64,000 nucleotides of DNA from Chitinophagaceae bacterium UBA4411 (GTDB taxonomy: Bacteria > Bacteroidota > Bacteroidia > Chitinophagales > Chitinophagaceae): NCBI GenBank assembly GCA_002400415.1, contig DGQP01000005.1, positions 99,638 through 163,637 on the forward strand, given 5' to 3'. The position numbers and the translations under genes are program-made. Position 1 is the stretch's first letter. Each line of letters begins with the position of its first letter. Shown here in pieces: positions 35,374 through 46,000 of the stretch. The notes beneath the pieces were generated by a model, which made no database searches, was not told where the DNA came from, and saw only the letters and a program-made list of their open reading frames with translations.

Positions 35374-36471
35374 TTACAACCGGAACAAAAGCCCGCTGTA
35401 TGTTTTTTGAATACGTTCTCCTACTGTATAAAAACTAACAGTAACCTGGTTGGTATTTGAAATCTCAAGCACAGAAAATCCGGGGGAGTCTGCGGCGTAT
35501 AAACCATTCTTTTTCTTTTTCACCCGGGTGGATTTACAACCGCCACCACTTACAATATTATAGTGGCTTCCGTCTTTTATTAATTGCAGGCTGTGTTCAT
35601 GTCCTGCGGCAAAAACAACATTGGGAAAACTGCCCGCAGTATTCTCCAGCTTGCTGATCATTTTTTTATAGGAGCTGTTCTTCAGGTCCTGCCTGGAAAC
35701 ACCCAGTGAACGGAGTAAAGGATAAAGTGAACCAATTACCGGCAGGGGAATATACAGGCCCTTTTTAATGTCTGTTAGAGGGAAGATGTGTTGTTTCAGC
35801 GTAAAATAACCGCCATGAACGCCATTACTCTTCAAAGGGTGATGACTGGCTACCAGAACCAGCTTACCGGTATTTTTTGCAATGATCTCCCCGATCTTGT
35901 TTATTAGTGCTTCTTTGGTTGTACAGGAGCAGCCAGATCCTTCTCCCGGTTTTTCATCAGCCTGCAGCCACCACTGGCTGTCAAATAAAACCAAAACAGC
36001 ATCATTACCCAATGGTAGTTCAACCGGACCCGGGCAACCCCTCTCGGGATAGAACTTCACGTTTTTTTTGGCGATGGAGTCATCCACATATTTCTGCTGG
36101 CGGATGACGGCTTCTAGCCCTCCTTTATGTGCATCATTCCAGTCATGGTTACCCGGGATGATATATACAAGAGATTCTGCACTATCTGCAACGGCGAGCT
36201 GTGAATTAAGTATAATTTTGGCTTCGTTATAGAAAGGATGTTGGGGTGCAGGAAGGCCTTTTTCATAAATATTATCACCAAGATAAACGATGGTGGTCTG
36301 CTTGTTCAATGGAATTGTTTTTCTTACTGCTTCGGCTACCGGATGATGACCATTTGTTAATTCCCCGCCATCACCAATTAATACAATACGACGTATTATA
36401 CTGTCGGATTGTGCTGAACCAGCAACTTTTATAATCAGGAAAAGGATAACCAGGAATGTGTTTTTTTTCAT
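35374..36471 (-). CDS. Secreted calcineurin-like metallophosphoesterase
   Basis: A 365-aa exported phosphoesterase (signal peptide ending GSAQS). The dimetal site motifs are in order: VLIGDGGELTNG (with Asp), TTIVYLGDNIYEKG (GD-N), IIPGNHDWNDAHKGG (GNHD), VASHHPLKSNGVHGG (xxHH) and FAAGHEHSLQLI (GHEH), a complete set. A CSCTTKEAL segment carries two cysteines. It is divergent from the BamA-like gene; in many Bacteroidota I recall a similar phosphoesterase fused to such a barrel in one polypeptide, which would suggest a functional pair. The substrate is unknown. Confidence 0.88.
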   Translation of the reverse strand: MKKNTFLVILFLIIKVAGSAQSDSIIRRIVLIGDGGELTNGHHPVAEAVRKTIPLNKQTTIVYLGDNIYEKGLPAPQHPFYNEAKIILNSQLAVADSAESLVYIIPGNHDWNDAHKGGLEAVIRQQKYVDDSIAKKNVKFYPERGCPGPVELPLGNDAVLVLFDSQWWLQADEKPGEGSGCSCTTKEALINKIGEIIAKNTGKLVLVASHHPLKSNGVHGGYFTLKQHIFPLTDIKKGLYIPLPVIGSLYPLLRSLGVSRQDLKNSSYKKMISKLENTAGSFPNVVFAAGHEHSLQLIKDGSHYNIVSGGGCKSTRVKKKKNGLYAADSPGFSVLEISNTNQVTVSFYTVGERIQKTYSGLLFRL

Positions 36472-36616
36472 AACAAAACGGGGTTGGTGGGATGCAACAA
36501 ATGAGATAGTAAGTTATGCAAAACCTGTCCTGTATTTGCCAGGGGAGGGTATATTTTACGGTTTGCGTAAAAGTTGTACCTTAAAACACCCGCCGGGAGA
36601 AGGATAACCAACGTAA

Positions 36617-39184
36617 ATGTCAAAACCTGCAATCATGAAACTGCTTCGCCTGCTGATGGCATCCCTTCTTATTCCTGCAATAGACAGCGATGCACAGGTT
36701 CAACAGGATTCTGCCGCTGCGGCAGGATCAGCTGCCTTTAAAATAAACGGCTCCAGGAAATTCTGGATGGGGGCCAACTACCGCCCGGAATGGAAGATGC
36801 CGGTAAAAGCGCCTGTTATTCATATCGGCAACGAATATGGCGGGTTAACACCTGTCAAACGGGGAGGTGGAAAACAAACAAGGTCTTTACGTCTTGAAGA
36901 TGCCGGCGGAAGACAGTATACACTCCGTTCTATTCAGAAATTCATTACCAGTAAGACACTACCGGGCGACTTGCAAAGTGAAGCAGCTGCTGATCTCGTG
37001 GCAGATGGAGTATCGGCTTCTTATCCTTATTCGGCCCTATCGGTAGGCACATTGGCAGATGCAGCAGGTATTCCTCATAATAATGCAAAGCTGGTCTATA
37101 TACCGGATGATCCGAAATTGGGTGAGTACCGGGCTGATTTTGCAAATATGCTGGCCTTATATGAACAAAGGTTACCCGATTCTGTCAGCAAAGGGTTTGA
37201 TACAAACGAGGTGGCCGATAAATTAAAAGACGATAATGACAATGATATTGATCAGTATGCCCTGCTTAATGTGAGGATACTTGATATGTTTATCATGGAT
37301 TTTGACCGGCATGAAGACCAATGGATATGGGGGGCATGGGATAATGGGAAAGGCAAAACTTTTTTCCCGGTGGCCAAAGACCGGGACCAGGCTTTTTATA
37401 TTAACCAGGGCCTGCTGCCAGGAATTGTAAAATGGCCCTGGCTGGTTCCCCAGCTGGAAGGCCTGAAACCGAAAATAAAAAATGTGAACCGTTTTAATTT
37501 TGCGGCCCGTAATGTGGATCGTTTCTTTCTCAACCAGTTGAATGAAGCGGACTGGAAACGGGCAACGGAGAATTTTGTAGCAAAGATGACAGATGAAGTG
37601 ATTGAAAAAGCACTGAACCAGCAGCCTCCGGAAATCAGAGCTATTTCAGCTGAGAAAATAAAATCGATCCTGAAAGAAAGACGTAACAACCTGCCTGGAG
37701 AAACCATGCAGTATTACCGGTTTCTTTCGGGAATAGTAGATGTAACAGGAAGTGATAAAAAAGAATTGTTTGATATTACCCGCAACAGTGATGGCTCTGT
37801 TTTGGTACAGGTATATAAGATTACAAAAGAAGGCAAGCAGTCAACTAAAATGTATGAACGCAAGTTTAACCCGGCCGAAACAAAAGAACTGCGTCTATAT
37901 TCGTTTGGTGGTGATGATAAATTTATTATTCATGGTAATGGTGATAAAATAAAAATCCGCATGATTGGCGGTGAAGGGCAGGATGTTTTTGAAAATACTG
38001 GTTCAGCTAAAGGAGATATTGTCTATGATACCCAATCCGGCGGAAACCAGTTAACCGGCAGTTTCCGGAATAAAATGGCTGATGATACGATTGTGAACAG
38101 TTATCAGCGGCTTTATTATAAGTACAACCAGGCTATCCCTTTCGTATCTGCAGGCTATAACCAGGATGACGGTGTGTTCCTGGGTGTATCATTAAAACTG
38201 ATCAGGCATGGGTTCAGGAAAGCACCTTATAAAACGATGCATCAGTTCAGCGTCAATCATGCCCTGGCTACCAGTGCTTTCAACTTTCGCTGGTACTCGG
38301 AATATATTGATGCATTAGGTAAGAATAATGACCTGCTGACTGATATTGATATAAAAGCGCCGGATAATACCACTAATTTTTTTGGATACGGTATTACTAC
38401 TATTTATGATAAATCGCAACCCGGGAAATTCCGATATTACCGGGCACGTTACCAGGCAGGGGATATGTCTGTGCTGATGCGGACAAAAATATCTGAGAAA
38501 GTAACTTTTTCGCTTGGGCCTGCTTTCCAGTTCTATAGTTTTGATACGGATGATAATAATAACCGCTACATCCTGCTTACAGGATTGAACGGCCTTGACC
38601 CCAATACCCTATTTAAAAAACAATCCTATGCCGGTGGAAAATTTTCGCTGGCTGTGGATACAAGGGATAATAAAATAATGCCGCAAAAAGGGATCAATTT
38701 TATGATGGGTGTAAAGCATTTGTCAGGACTGAATGATGCCAGCTATACATTGACACAATTGAACTCGGAGCTGACATTTCATCTGAACCTGTCACCGGGA
38801 AAGCTGGTATTTAGCAACCGGACGGGTGCGGGTCATAACTTTGGTGGTTTTGAATTTTACCAGGCGCAATACCTGGGTGGTGAGGATAATTTAAGGGGTT
38901 ACCGGAAATACAGGTTTGCGGGCCGCTCCAAATTATTCAATAATACAGAACTCCGCTGGCGGCTGGCAAACTTCAAAACATACTTATTCCCTGCTTCCTT
39001 TGGTGTGCTGGCTTTTGCTGATGCCGGCCGTATCTGGGCTGACAATAACAGCAGTAATACATGGGTAAGTGGTTATGGTGCCGGTTTTTGGTTTTCACCA
39101 CTGAAACGTATAGTGCTTACGCTTAGTTATGCTGCTTCGCCGGAAGATAAATTATTGCTGATAGGTGTTGGTTGGAAATTCTGA
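36617..39184 (+). CDS. BamA/TamA-like outer-membrane barrel with N-terminal kinase-like region
   Basis: An 855-aa exported protein (signal to about SDAQ; ATG 36635 is an alternative start). The C-terminal ~350 residues are a 16-strand-type surface antigen barrel, with GGEDNLRGYRKYRFAGRSK and a final ...IGVGWKF aromatic end. No POTRA repeats are evident. Instead residues ~70-340 show a Gly-rich segment (GGGKQT, 83-88), Lys108 in YTLRSIQK, a DFDRHEDQW motif (Asp228-Trp236) and PVAKDRDQAF (251-260). The order resembles the ATP lysine, catalytic loop and metal Asp of HipA/CotH/Fam20-like kinases. Kinase activity is inference only. It diverges from the phosphoesterase gene. Confidence 0.8.
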   Translation: MSKPAIMKLLRLLMASLLIPAIDSDAQVQQDSAAAAGSAAFKINGSRKFWMGANYRPEWKMPVKAPVIHIGNEYGGLTPVKRGGGKQTRSLRLEDAGGRQYTLRSIQKFITSKTLPGDLQSEAAADLVADGVSASYPYSALSVGTLADAAGIPHNNAKLVYIPDDPKLGEYRADFANMLALYEQRLPDSVSKGFDTNEVADKLKDDNDNDIDQYALLNVRILDMFIMDFDRHEDQWIWGAWDNGKGKTFFPVAKDRDQAFYINQGLLPGIVKWPWLVPQLEGLKPKIKNVNRFNFAARNVDRFFLNQLNEADWKRATENFVAKMTDEVIEKALNQQPPEIRAISAEKIKSILKERRNNLPGETMQYYRFLSGIVDVTGSDKKELFDITRNSDGSVLVQVYKITKEGKQSTKMYERKFNPAETKELRLYSFGGDDKFIIHGNGDKIKIRMIGGEGQDVFENTGSAKGDIVYDTQSGGNQLTGSFRNKMADDTIVNSYQRLYYKYNQAIPFVSAGYNQDDGVFLGVSLKLIRHGFRKAPYKTMHQFSVNHALATSAFNFRWYSEYIDALGKNNDLLTDIDIKAPDNTTNFFGYGITTIYDKSQPGKFRYYRARYQAGDMSVLMRTKISEKVTFSLGPAFQFYSFDTDDNNNRYILLTGLNGLDPNTLFKKQSYAGGKFSLAVDTRDNKIMPQKGINFMMGVKHLSGLNDASYTLTQLNSELTFHLNLSPGKLVFSNRTGAGHNFGGFEFYQAQYLGGEDNLRGYRKYRFAGRSKLFNNTELRWRLANFKTYLFPASFGVLAFADAGRIWADNNSSNTWVSGYGAGFWFSPLKRIVLTLSYAASPEDKLLLIGVGWKF

Positions 39185-39196
39185 TCATGGTAATAA

Positions 39197-39232
39197 TAGA
39201 GAAATCCCGGTCAGCCGGCCGGGATTTCTCTA
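39197..39232. terminator. Bidirectional terminator between two convergent genes
   Basis: Fourteen-bp perfect arms (TAGAGAAATCCCGG and complement) with an 8-nt loop lie 13 bp after the BamA-like stop and 22 bp from the end of the minus-strand T9SS gene. Confidence 0.7.
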
Positions 39233-39253
39233 CGATTTAGATAGTTTATCTTT

Positions 39254-42200
39254 TTATTTTTTCATCACCATTTTGGTTAACACTTTTTCATTATTCCAGA
39301 CCTGCAGGATATAGATGCCGGCAGCAAGATTTTCAGTCTGCTCCATGCTGAGGCTGTTAGTGCCTGCTTTCACCAGCATACTTTTTTTCTTCAGCGTTCT
39401 TCCGGAAAGATCGGTGATCAGTACATTAATTTTTGAATCGGCCGGGCTATATACATCGAATAACAATTCATTGGCAAACGGATTAATAACTGTGCCCAGT
39501 GCAAACTCCTGCTGATCCTTATTGAGGCTGATGATGCGTGAATACTTAGAATGTGTGGCTGTGATCATTTTGATCCTGTACCAGGCTTTGTCAGCAAGTA
39601 TGGCAGGATCTGTAAATGAATAACTGTTGATGCCGGCTGCCGGGTTATTGTTGCCATTTACGGCAGCTACTTGTATAAAATCAGTACCGTTGTTACTTTT
39701 TTCGACAGCAAAACTCACCGGCTCATTCTCTTTTGAAGTGGTCCAGCTGATCTTTGCTTTATTGCTGAGTATCTGGCCCGAGGCAGATAATAAATCAATA
39801 TCGAGCAACGGCCCGCAATCCGTCAATACATCAAGGCTAATAGTAATCGGGTCAGAAGACTGGCAGTTGGCGTCAGTCAGGTTGGAGGCAGTAGTACCTA
39901 CCACCACCCTGTAACGGTCTCCATCGTTGGCAGCCGTGGTAAATGCCGGCGGTATGGTGTAGGACAAAACATAGCTGTAAGATGAGCCATTCCATACCGG
40001 GGTTGTGGAACCGCTGGTACCTCCTATATCAGTCCAGGAGGCGCCTCCATCTGTACTGCGTTGCCATTTATAATAGCTATAGTTATTAAAATAAGAACTT
40101 ACTGTATCAGTAATAATGATAGAGTTGCCTTCGCATATTGATGGGTTATTGGATGGGGAATATTGCATATTGGGCAAGCAGGTGGCTACAGCTATATCAT
40201 CCAGCACCCAGTCATTACCACCACCGCCCTGTGAGTTGTTACGGATAGAGAAAGTGGCGCTGGTCTGTGTAGGTCCTGTTCTGAATACAAAACCTCTTTT
40301 TAACCAGCCGAGTGTATCTATATCACCTGTATTATAATAATCCACATCATTCAATAAGAAAGCCAGGTTAGGGTATACCCCCGGATAACCATTGGGCGGA
40401 GGCGGGGGAGCCGATGGTACTGAGTTGGTGAACTGCTGGCCCACCGAATCAATACCACAGGTAGGGCAAATATTCCGTACCCAGGCAGAGAATTCATAAT
40501 AAGTATTGGGGCAAAGATTAGTTAGTGTCTGGCGGTATATTTCAGAAGCCACATAGTCGGCATTCACCATCAGCATATAGCCACCACTGGTATTACCATC
40601 GGGCGGGTTATTACCTGTGGCATTGTTTGTGCCGGTATGGTCGCCATCAATATACCAGTATCCGGTAAACATCCTGTTGCTGCAATTATACAAATCGTTT
40701 GGCGACAACCCCGTTCCGCAGTTTGGATTTCTGCGTGCATTCCTTATGGTTCCGCTTTTCGGGCTTATATTTTTTACAATAGCATAGCGGCCGTCTCCAA
40801 CACCATTTACTGCGTTTACTTCATTAATAAATGTATAACCGCTGATAGGTGAAGTAAGGTCGCTTGTTCTGTTGAGGGTGGAACCGGAGCCGAATGTGCC
40901 ACCAAATTCTGCTGCATTGTTTACACCAATACTGTTGGCACAAAGTGTAAGCGGATCACTGATTACAATTTTAAACGGCGTGGCTGTTAATGTTACATCT
41001 GATCCACCAAGGGAAGTTTGGTAGATAAAGCGACCGGGATTTAATGTAATGGTATCGCCTGGAAGACCAGTTACGACTACCCGGAAAGCAGTGGCGAATA
41101 ATAAACCACCGCCGCCTTTTGGATTATTTGAATTTGACATTCTACCGACAGCTGACGCGGTTTCAGTAGCCGTGTTATCGGGAGGTGTTGCAGGACCGTA
41201 TCCGCCAAAACCAATATTCATACGGATATTATATTCGCCTGGTGGCGGTGATGCAAGGTAGGTAGCTGCATCGTCGCCGGCAGCCAGTGAATATTTTTTA
41301 TAAGTCAGCCCTTCGTTAGTGATAATCCGGATAGAATCGTGTGGTGCAGAAGTTGCGATTGTTGTATACGTGGGAATATTATCAACATACCGCAGCCCAT
41401 ACATGGTGCCGGAAGTATGGTTGATTGTCATTCTTATTTCGAGTACATCACCGGTCTGCACAACCCCGCCGGTTGTTTTCCGGGTAATATTCACATAGCT
41501 GTTACCAAAGCGAACAGGTAGCCCGGTCGTTGTGGCACAAATATTAAATCTTGCATTACCATTCGGTAGCGGGGCTGACCGGGAATAAACCCTTACATAA
41601 TAGGTATTCCCAACTGTTACTGCTGCTGAAACAGAGGTTCCTGTATTGCAGGCAATGGAGGTAAGTGATCCGCAGGAGCCGGATAGGATTTCTATCCCGG
41701 AATTGGTAAAGTTGGTACCAAGGCTGGAGATAGTGATAGTCGTGGATCCTGTATTGGCCGCGATAAATTTATACCAGACATCGTATACATTGGGGGCTGT
41801 ACAACTGCCGCCCAATGCAACAGCAGAAGGAGTGGCGCCGGCCATATTACCGGGGTTATTACTACAGCTGTTAAAAACCGGCAGGTTGATGGCGCCTGCG
41901 CATTCGTCATTGGATGGCGCTGGAGTTACAGGGTCAGTCACACAGATATCAAAACCTGCACCGGCTGGTGATGTTGGACCTAAAGCACTGGTTGAATAAA
42001 CACGTATGAAATATGTGGTGCCGGGTGTTAAATAATCGGCTGCGATGGAGGTTGTGCCGCAATAAAAAGATGTAAAAGTGCCTCCGCAATTATTGGATAG
42101 CAATTGTATACCGGGATTGGTAAAATTTACGCCAATATTGCTTAAGGTGATGGTTGGATTTGTTGTTTGCGCCACAAAACGGTACCAAACATCCCTTGTA

Positions 42201-42805
42201 ACACCACTTGCACAGTCTGGTGCTGTAATAGTCGGAGGTGTAATATTGGATGATGAATAGATTGTGCCGGAAGTAGTGACGCATGTTGTGGAAGAAGTCA
42301 ATGTAACAACGCCAGCGCACTCATCGTTTGCCGGAGGGGGGTCGTTTGAAACACATATATTAAAGGTGCCAGATGCATTTGTATTTGAATACACCCGTAT
42401 TAAATAGGTAACGCCTATTGTAAGAGCTGTGGGGACCTGTATAGAAGCCACAGTACTGCAATAAACAGAAGCAGGGGAACCGCAGGTGCCTGAGTATATT
42501 TGAAAACGGATATTAGCCGGCCCACTTGTAATCGAAATATAAGGATTAGTACTGGTTGCCACAAATCGATACCATACATCGTTACGGTTGCCACTGGAGC
42601 TACCGCATGGGCTGGCAACGGCTGTATATGTGGCTGATACCAAAGTTCCAGCAGTAGGATTACAACTGGTGGTTGATGTCAGAAGAACTGAACTACCACA
42701 CAGATTATTCGCGGGTTGAGCAAAAGTAATTAAAGGACAAACATATCCTAATATAAACAACAAAGCAGTTCTCAAGTGGGTACAGTAACGTACAGATGGT
42801 TTCAT
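39254..42805 (-). CDS. T9SS-secreted multidomain surface protein with PPC-like repeats
   Basis: An 1183-aa exported protein. After the signal peptide come three related beta-sandwich repeats (~30-155, 160-292, 298-425), each with a Cys-rich start, a DVWYRFVA / DVWYKFIA strand and a TYFIRVYS / YYVRVYSR strand, as in PPC-type domains. A unique segment (~430-620) follows, then a Gly-rich jelly-roll-like domain (~622-875; MLMVNADY, LCPNTYYEFSAWVRN, GGNDWVLDDIAVATC), an Ig-like part (WQRSTDGGASW) and a type A sorting domain at the end (LAAGIYILQVWNNEKV). No catalytic residues are recognised; adhesion or glycan binding is likely. Confidence 0.85.
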   Translation of the reverse strand: MKPSVRYCTHLRTALLFILGYVCPLITFAQPANNLCGSSVLLTSTTSCNPTAGTLVSATYTAVASPCGSSSGNRNDVWYRFVATSTNPYISITSGPANIRFQIYSGTCGSPASVYCSTVASIQVPTALTIGVTYLIRVYSNTNASGTFNICVSNDPPPANDECAGVVTLTSSTTCVTTSGTIYSSSNITPPTITAPDCASGVTRDVWYRFVAQTTNPTITLSNIGVNFTNPGIQLLSNNCGGTFTSFYCGTTSIAADYLTPGTTYFIRVYSTSALGPTSPAGAGFDICVTDPVTPAPSNDECAGAINLPVFNSCSNNPGNMAGATPSAVALGGSCTAPNVYDVWYKFIAANTGSTTITISSLGTNFTNSGIEILSGSCGSLTSIACNTGTSVSAAVTVGNTYYVRVYSRSAPLPNGNARFNICATTTGLPVRFGNSYVNITRKTTGGVVQTGDVLEIRMTINHTSGTMYGLRYVDNIPTYTTIATSAPHDSIRIITNEGLTYKKYSLAAGDDAATYLASPPPGEYNIRMNIGFGGYGPATPPDNTATETASAVGRMSNSNNPKGGGGLLFATAFRVVVTGLPGDTITLNPGRFIYQTSLGGSDVTLTATPFKIVISDPLTLCANSIGVNNAAEFGGTFGSGSTLNRTSDLTSPISGYTFINEVNAVNGVGDGRYAIVKNISPKSGTIRNARRNPNCGTGLSPNDLYNCSNRMFTGYWYIDGDHTGTNNATGNNPPDGNTSGGYMLMVNADYVASEIYRQTLTNLCPNTYYEFSAWVRNICPTCGIDSVGQQFTNSVPSAPPPPPNGYPGVYPNLAFLLNDVDYYNTGDIDTLGWLKRGFVFRTGPTQTSATFSIRNNSQGGGGNDWVLDDIAVATCLPNMQYSPSNNPSICEGNSIIITDTVSSYFNNYSYYKWQRSTDGGASWTDIGGTSGSTTPVWNGSSYSYVLSYTIPPAFTTAANDGDRYRVVVGTTASNLTDANCQSSDPITISLDVLTDCGPLLDIDLLSASGQILSNKAKISWTTSKENEPVSFAVEKSNNGTDFIQVAAVNGNNNPAAGINSYSFTDPAILADKAWYRIKMITATHSKYSRIISLNKDQQEFALGTVINPFANELLFDVYSPADSKINVLITDLSGRTLKKKSMLVKAGTNSLSMEQTENLAAGIYILQVWNNEKVLTKMVMKK

Positions 42806-42939
42806 AAATAGGATTATTTACTTAGGTTTTTTCTGGATAATGGAATTTCAAAATAACAATAAGACAAGGATATCCGCAATAGTACTTACACCCTTGTTCA
42901 CTAAGTGTTTTTACTAAAAAATATTAAGTATTTCTGGGG

Positions 42940-42970
42940 TTGTGTGAATTAAAGTACCTGAATATCTTTA
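42940..42970 (+). promoter_or_regulatory. Candidate promoter of the sugar-dehydrogenase-like T9SS gene
   Basis: TTG at 42940-42942, 20-bp spacer, TATCTTTA at 42963-42970 (one base off TAnnTTTG), 36 bp before the start at 43007. Confidence 0.4.
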
Positions 42971-43006
42971 TCATAAATTAGAATCCACCAGCAAAAGCCA
43001 CTTTTC

Positions 43007-46000
43007 ATGAAAAACCTTTCACTCGCTTCAGTATTCCTGCTGCTGTCATCAGCATTATTTTCGCAAGCCGCTAATAATACCTGTGCTACTGCCACCAGCT
43101 TAGGCACTGTTAATGGTGATTGCACCAGTACCTCCGGCGATTTGTACCTCGCCAATCAAACAACTAACCCTACAGGAAGCTGTAGCGGGGGTAACAGGTA
43201 TGATGTATGGTACCGGTTTACGGTACCTGCCACATCAACTTTTGTTTCTATAACTGTTAGTATCACATCAAACCCTGCTTCCCTTGCAACTAACAGTACT
43301 TTTATTGAAGTATTTAATACGAATGGTACTTGTAACCTCACAAGTACCTCTCTTGGCTCCTGTTCTGATATTTCCGCAACCAGGAGATACACAGGATTAA
43401 CTCCCGGTGGTACTTATTCCTTCAGAGTATATGTAAATGGCAACCCCAATGCGGGAGCCGGGCGCTACAATTTTAATGTATGTGTAAAGTCAAACGATAA
43501 TTGTGCTACAGCAACAACCGTTGCTCCTGGAACAACTTTGGATGAGAACTTATACGGTGCATCTAACAGTAGTATAGCCGTAGCCCCATGTACCGGAACG
43601 GCTGATGATGATGTTTGGTACAAGTTTACTGCTTTATACAGTTATGCAACTATCAACCTGCATAATATAGGCAGCCAGTTAGCAAGCTCAGGTGCAAGGA
43701 TGCAATTATTTTCAGGCAGCTGTGGCAGCTTGGTGAATGAGGCCTGCATGGGAACGGCCACCACGATCAATGCCACAGGATTGACGGCCGGGGCAACTTA
43801 TTATTTAAGAGTATATTCAGCCGGAAATAACCAGACAGGGTTTAATACCGGGAATTCAGGTTTTCGTTTATCAATTACTCCTTCTGCACCTGTTGTTGTT
43901 GGTTCAGGCCGTATGAAAGAAGTGTATCAGCAGCAGATCATATCTGCCCCGCAGGTGCTGGCTGATCCCTGGGAAGTAACTTATGGTCCCGATAATAATT
44001 TATGGATCACAGAATCTAAGGGGTATCGTGTCTATCGCTTTAACCCTTCTACCGGAGCGAGAGATACAGTACTGGATATTTCCCAAGGCAGTACTTTTTT
44101 AGCAGCTCCTGACCAAACATTTAATTGCCAGTTTGCTAACGGTGCAAATGCGCAGGGTGGATTGGCAGGGTTGGCAATTCATCCTAAATTTTTAGATGCC
44201 ACCACGCCATTAAACTATGTTTACGTATCATATATATACAGTCAGACTTCTTCAACCGTATTTACCAACCGGGTTGTGCGGTTTACATATAATACCGGTA
44301 CCGGTAAATTGGAATCCCCGGTATCTCTGTGTGATACAATTCCCGGCAGCAGTGACCACAATTCGCAACGTATGATCATCCGGCCGATGACAACCGGGGG
44401 TACCGACTATTACCTTTTTTATGCAGCCGGGGATATGGGCGCCGGGCAGTTTGGCAATGTAAACCGTACCCAGAAAGCACAATTTCAGAACTCGTACGAA
44501 GGGAAAATTTTGAGATTTAACCTGGAATCAGATGGTGATGCCGGATTGAGTGCCTGGATTCCCAACAGCAATCCATTCAATACAATATTGGGTGTGCAAA
44601 GCGCCGTGTGGGCTATTGGAATAAGAAACAACCAGGGTTTTGCTTATGACCCTGCTCTTAATGTTCTGTACGGCGCATCACATGGACCTTTCAGTGATGA
44701 TGAACTGAATGTACTTGAAAGCGGCAAAAACTATGGCCATCCCTTAGTAATCGGTTATGCAGCTGATAATAATGCAAATGGTACCACTGCAGGTGCAGCT
44801 CCCAATATGTCTCCGGGGCACCCATCCAGTTGCCCTGTAATTGTTAGTGAAACAACCAATGCCAGTGATATTAATACTGCTGCAGCTTTACAGGGTGGAT
44901 TGGGTGCTTATATGGATCCTTTATTTTCTGCGTATCCAAACTCGACAGCTTTCCCCAGTTTAAACAGCTTATGGAATTCAACTTCTGGCGCTAATGCTCA
45001 ATGGCCTTCCGAAGGGTGGTCAGGGCTTGACCTGTATACACATACTTTAGTACCCGGCTGGAAAAAATCGCTGGTGGCTGCATCATTGAAATGGGGGAGA
45101 TTAGTACGTTTACGGTTGAATACAGCAGGCACACAAACGTTCCCGACAAATACAGCAGCTGATACTGTCAGCTACTTTGGTGGTGTAAACAGGTTCAGGG
45201 ACCTGGCTTTTGCACCCAATGGTAAAGATATTTATGTGATAATGGACAGGTCCACCAGTACTTCAGGCCCAAGTGCGTTGAATCCTGTGGTTCCTGCCTG
45301 TGCGGGATGTTTACAGAAATATACTTTTTTGGGTTATGCTGATGTGGCTGGTAAAAGTTCAATACCGACTTCTATTGATGTTACAAGCGGTACTGTGAAT
45401 ACCTGCAACCCGGGTACAACAGTAACGATTGATGCTTCCAACAATACACTCTGGGTACCCATTACCGGACCCGATGGTAATATTATGGCAGAGATCAATG
45501 CAAATGGGCAAAACCTGGGGACGATAACATCTTCCTTCTACCAGCATTCAGGTGCAATCCGGATCAAGAATAATGCCCGTTACCTGGACAGGAATATTAC
45601 TATTACACCACAAACACAGCCATCCGGTGCTGTAGGTATCCGCCTCTATATATCCAAGGCAGAATATGATGCCCTGGACCTGGATCCTGCCAGTATGGTA
45701 TCAGCGATTACAGACCTGCGAATATTAAAGAATAACGACCCTTGCGGAAGTGCTGCAGTAGCGGCTACTTCCAGCATCGTACCGGCTTATGCGGAGGCAC
45801 ACGGCAGCCAGGGCTATATGTTACAGGCAAGTATCACCAGTTTTTCTTCCTTCTATTTTGGAAGCACTGCACTTACCCTGCCACTTGATTTGCTCACCTT
45901 CACCGGCTCTTTACAAACGGATAACACTGTCCTGTTGAAATGGAAAACAGAGAACGAAGTAAATACTTCCCATTTTGAAGTGGAAAGAAGTGCTGATGGC

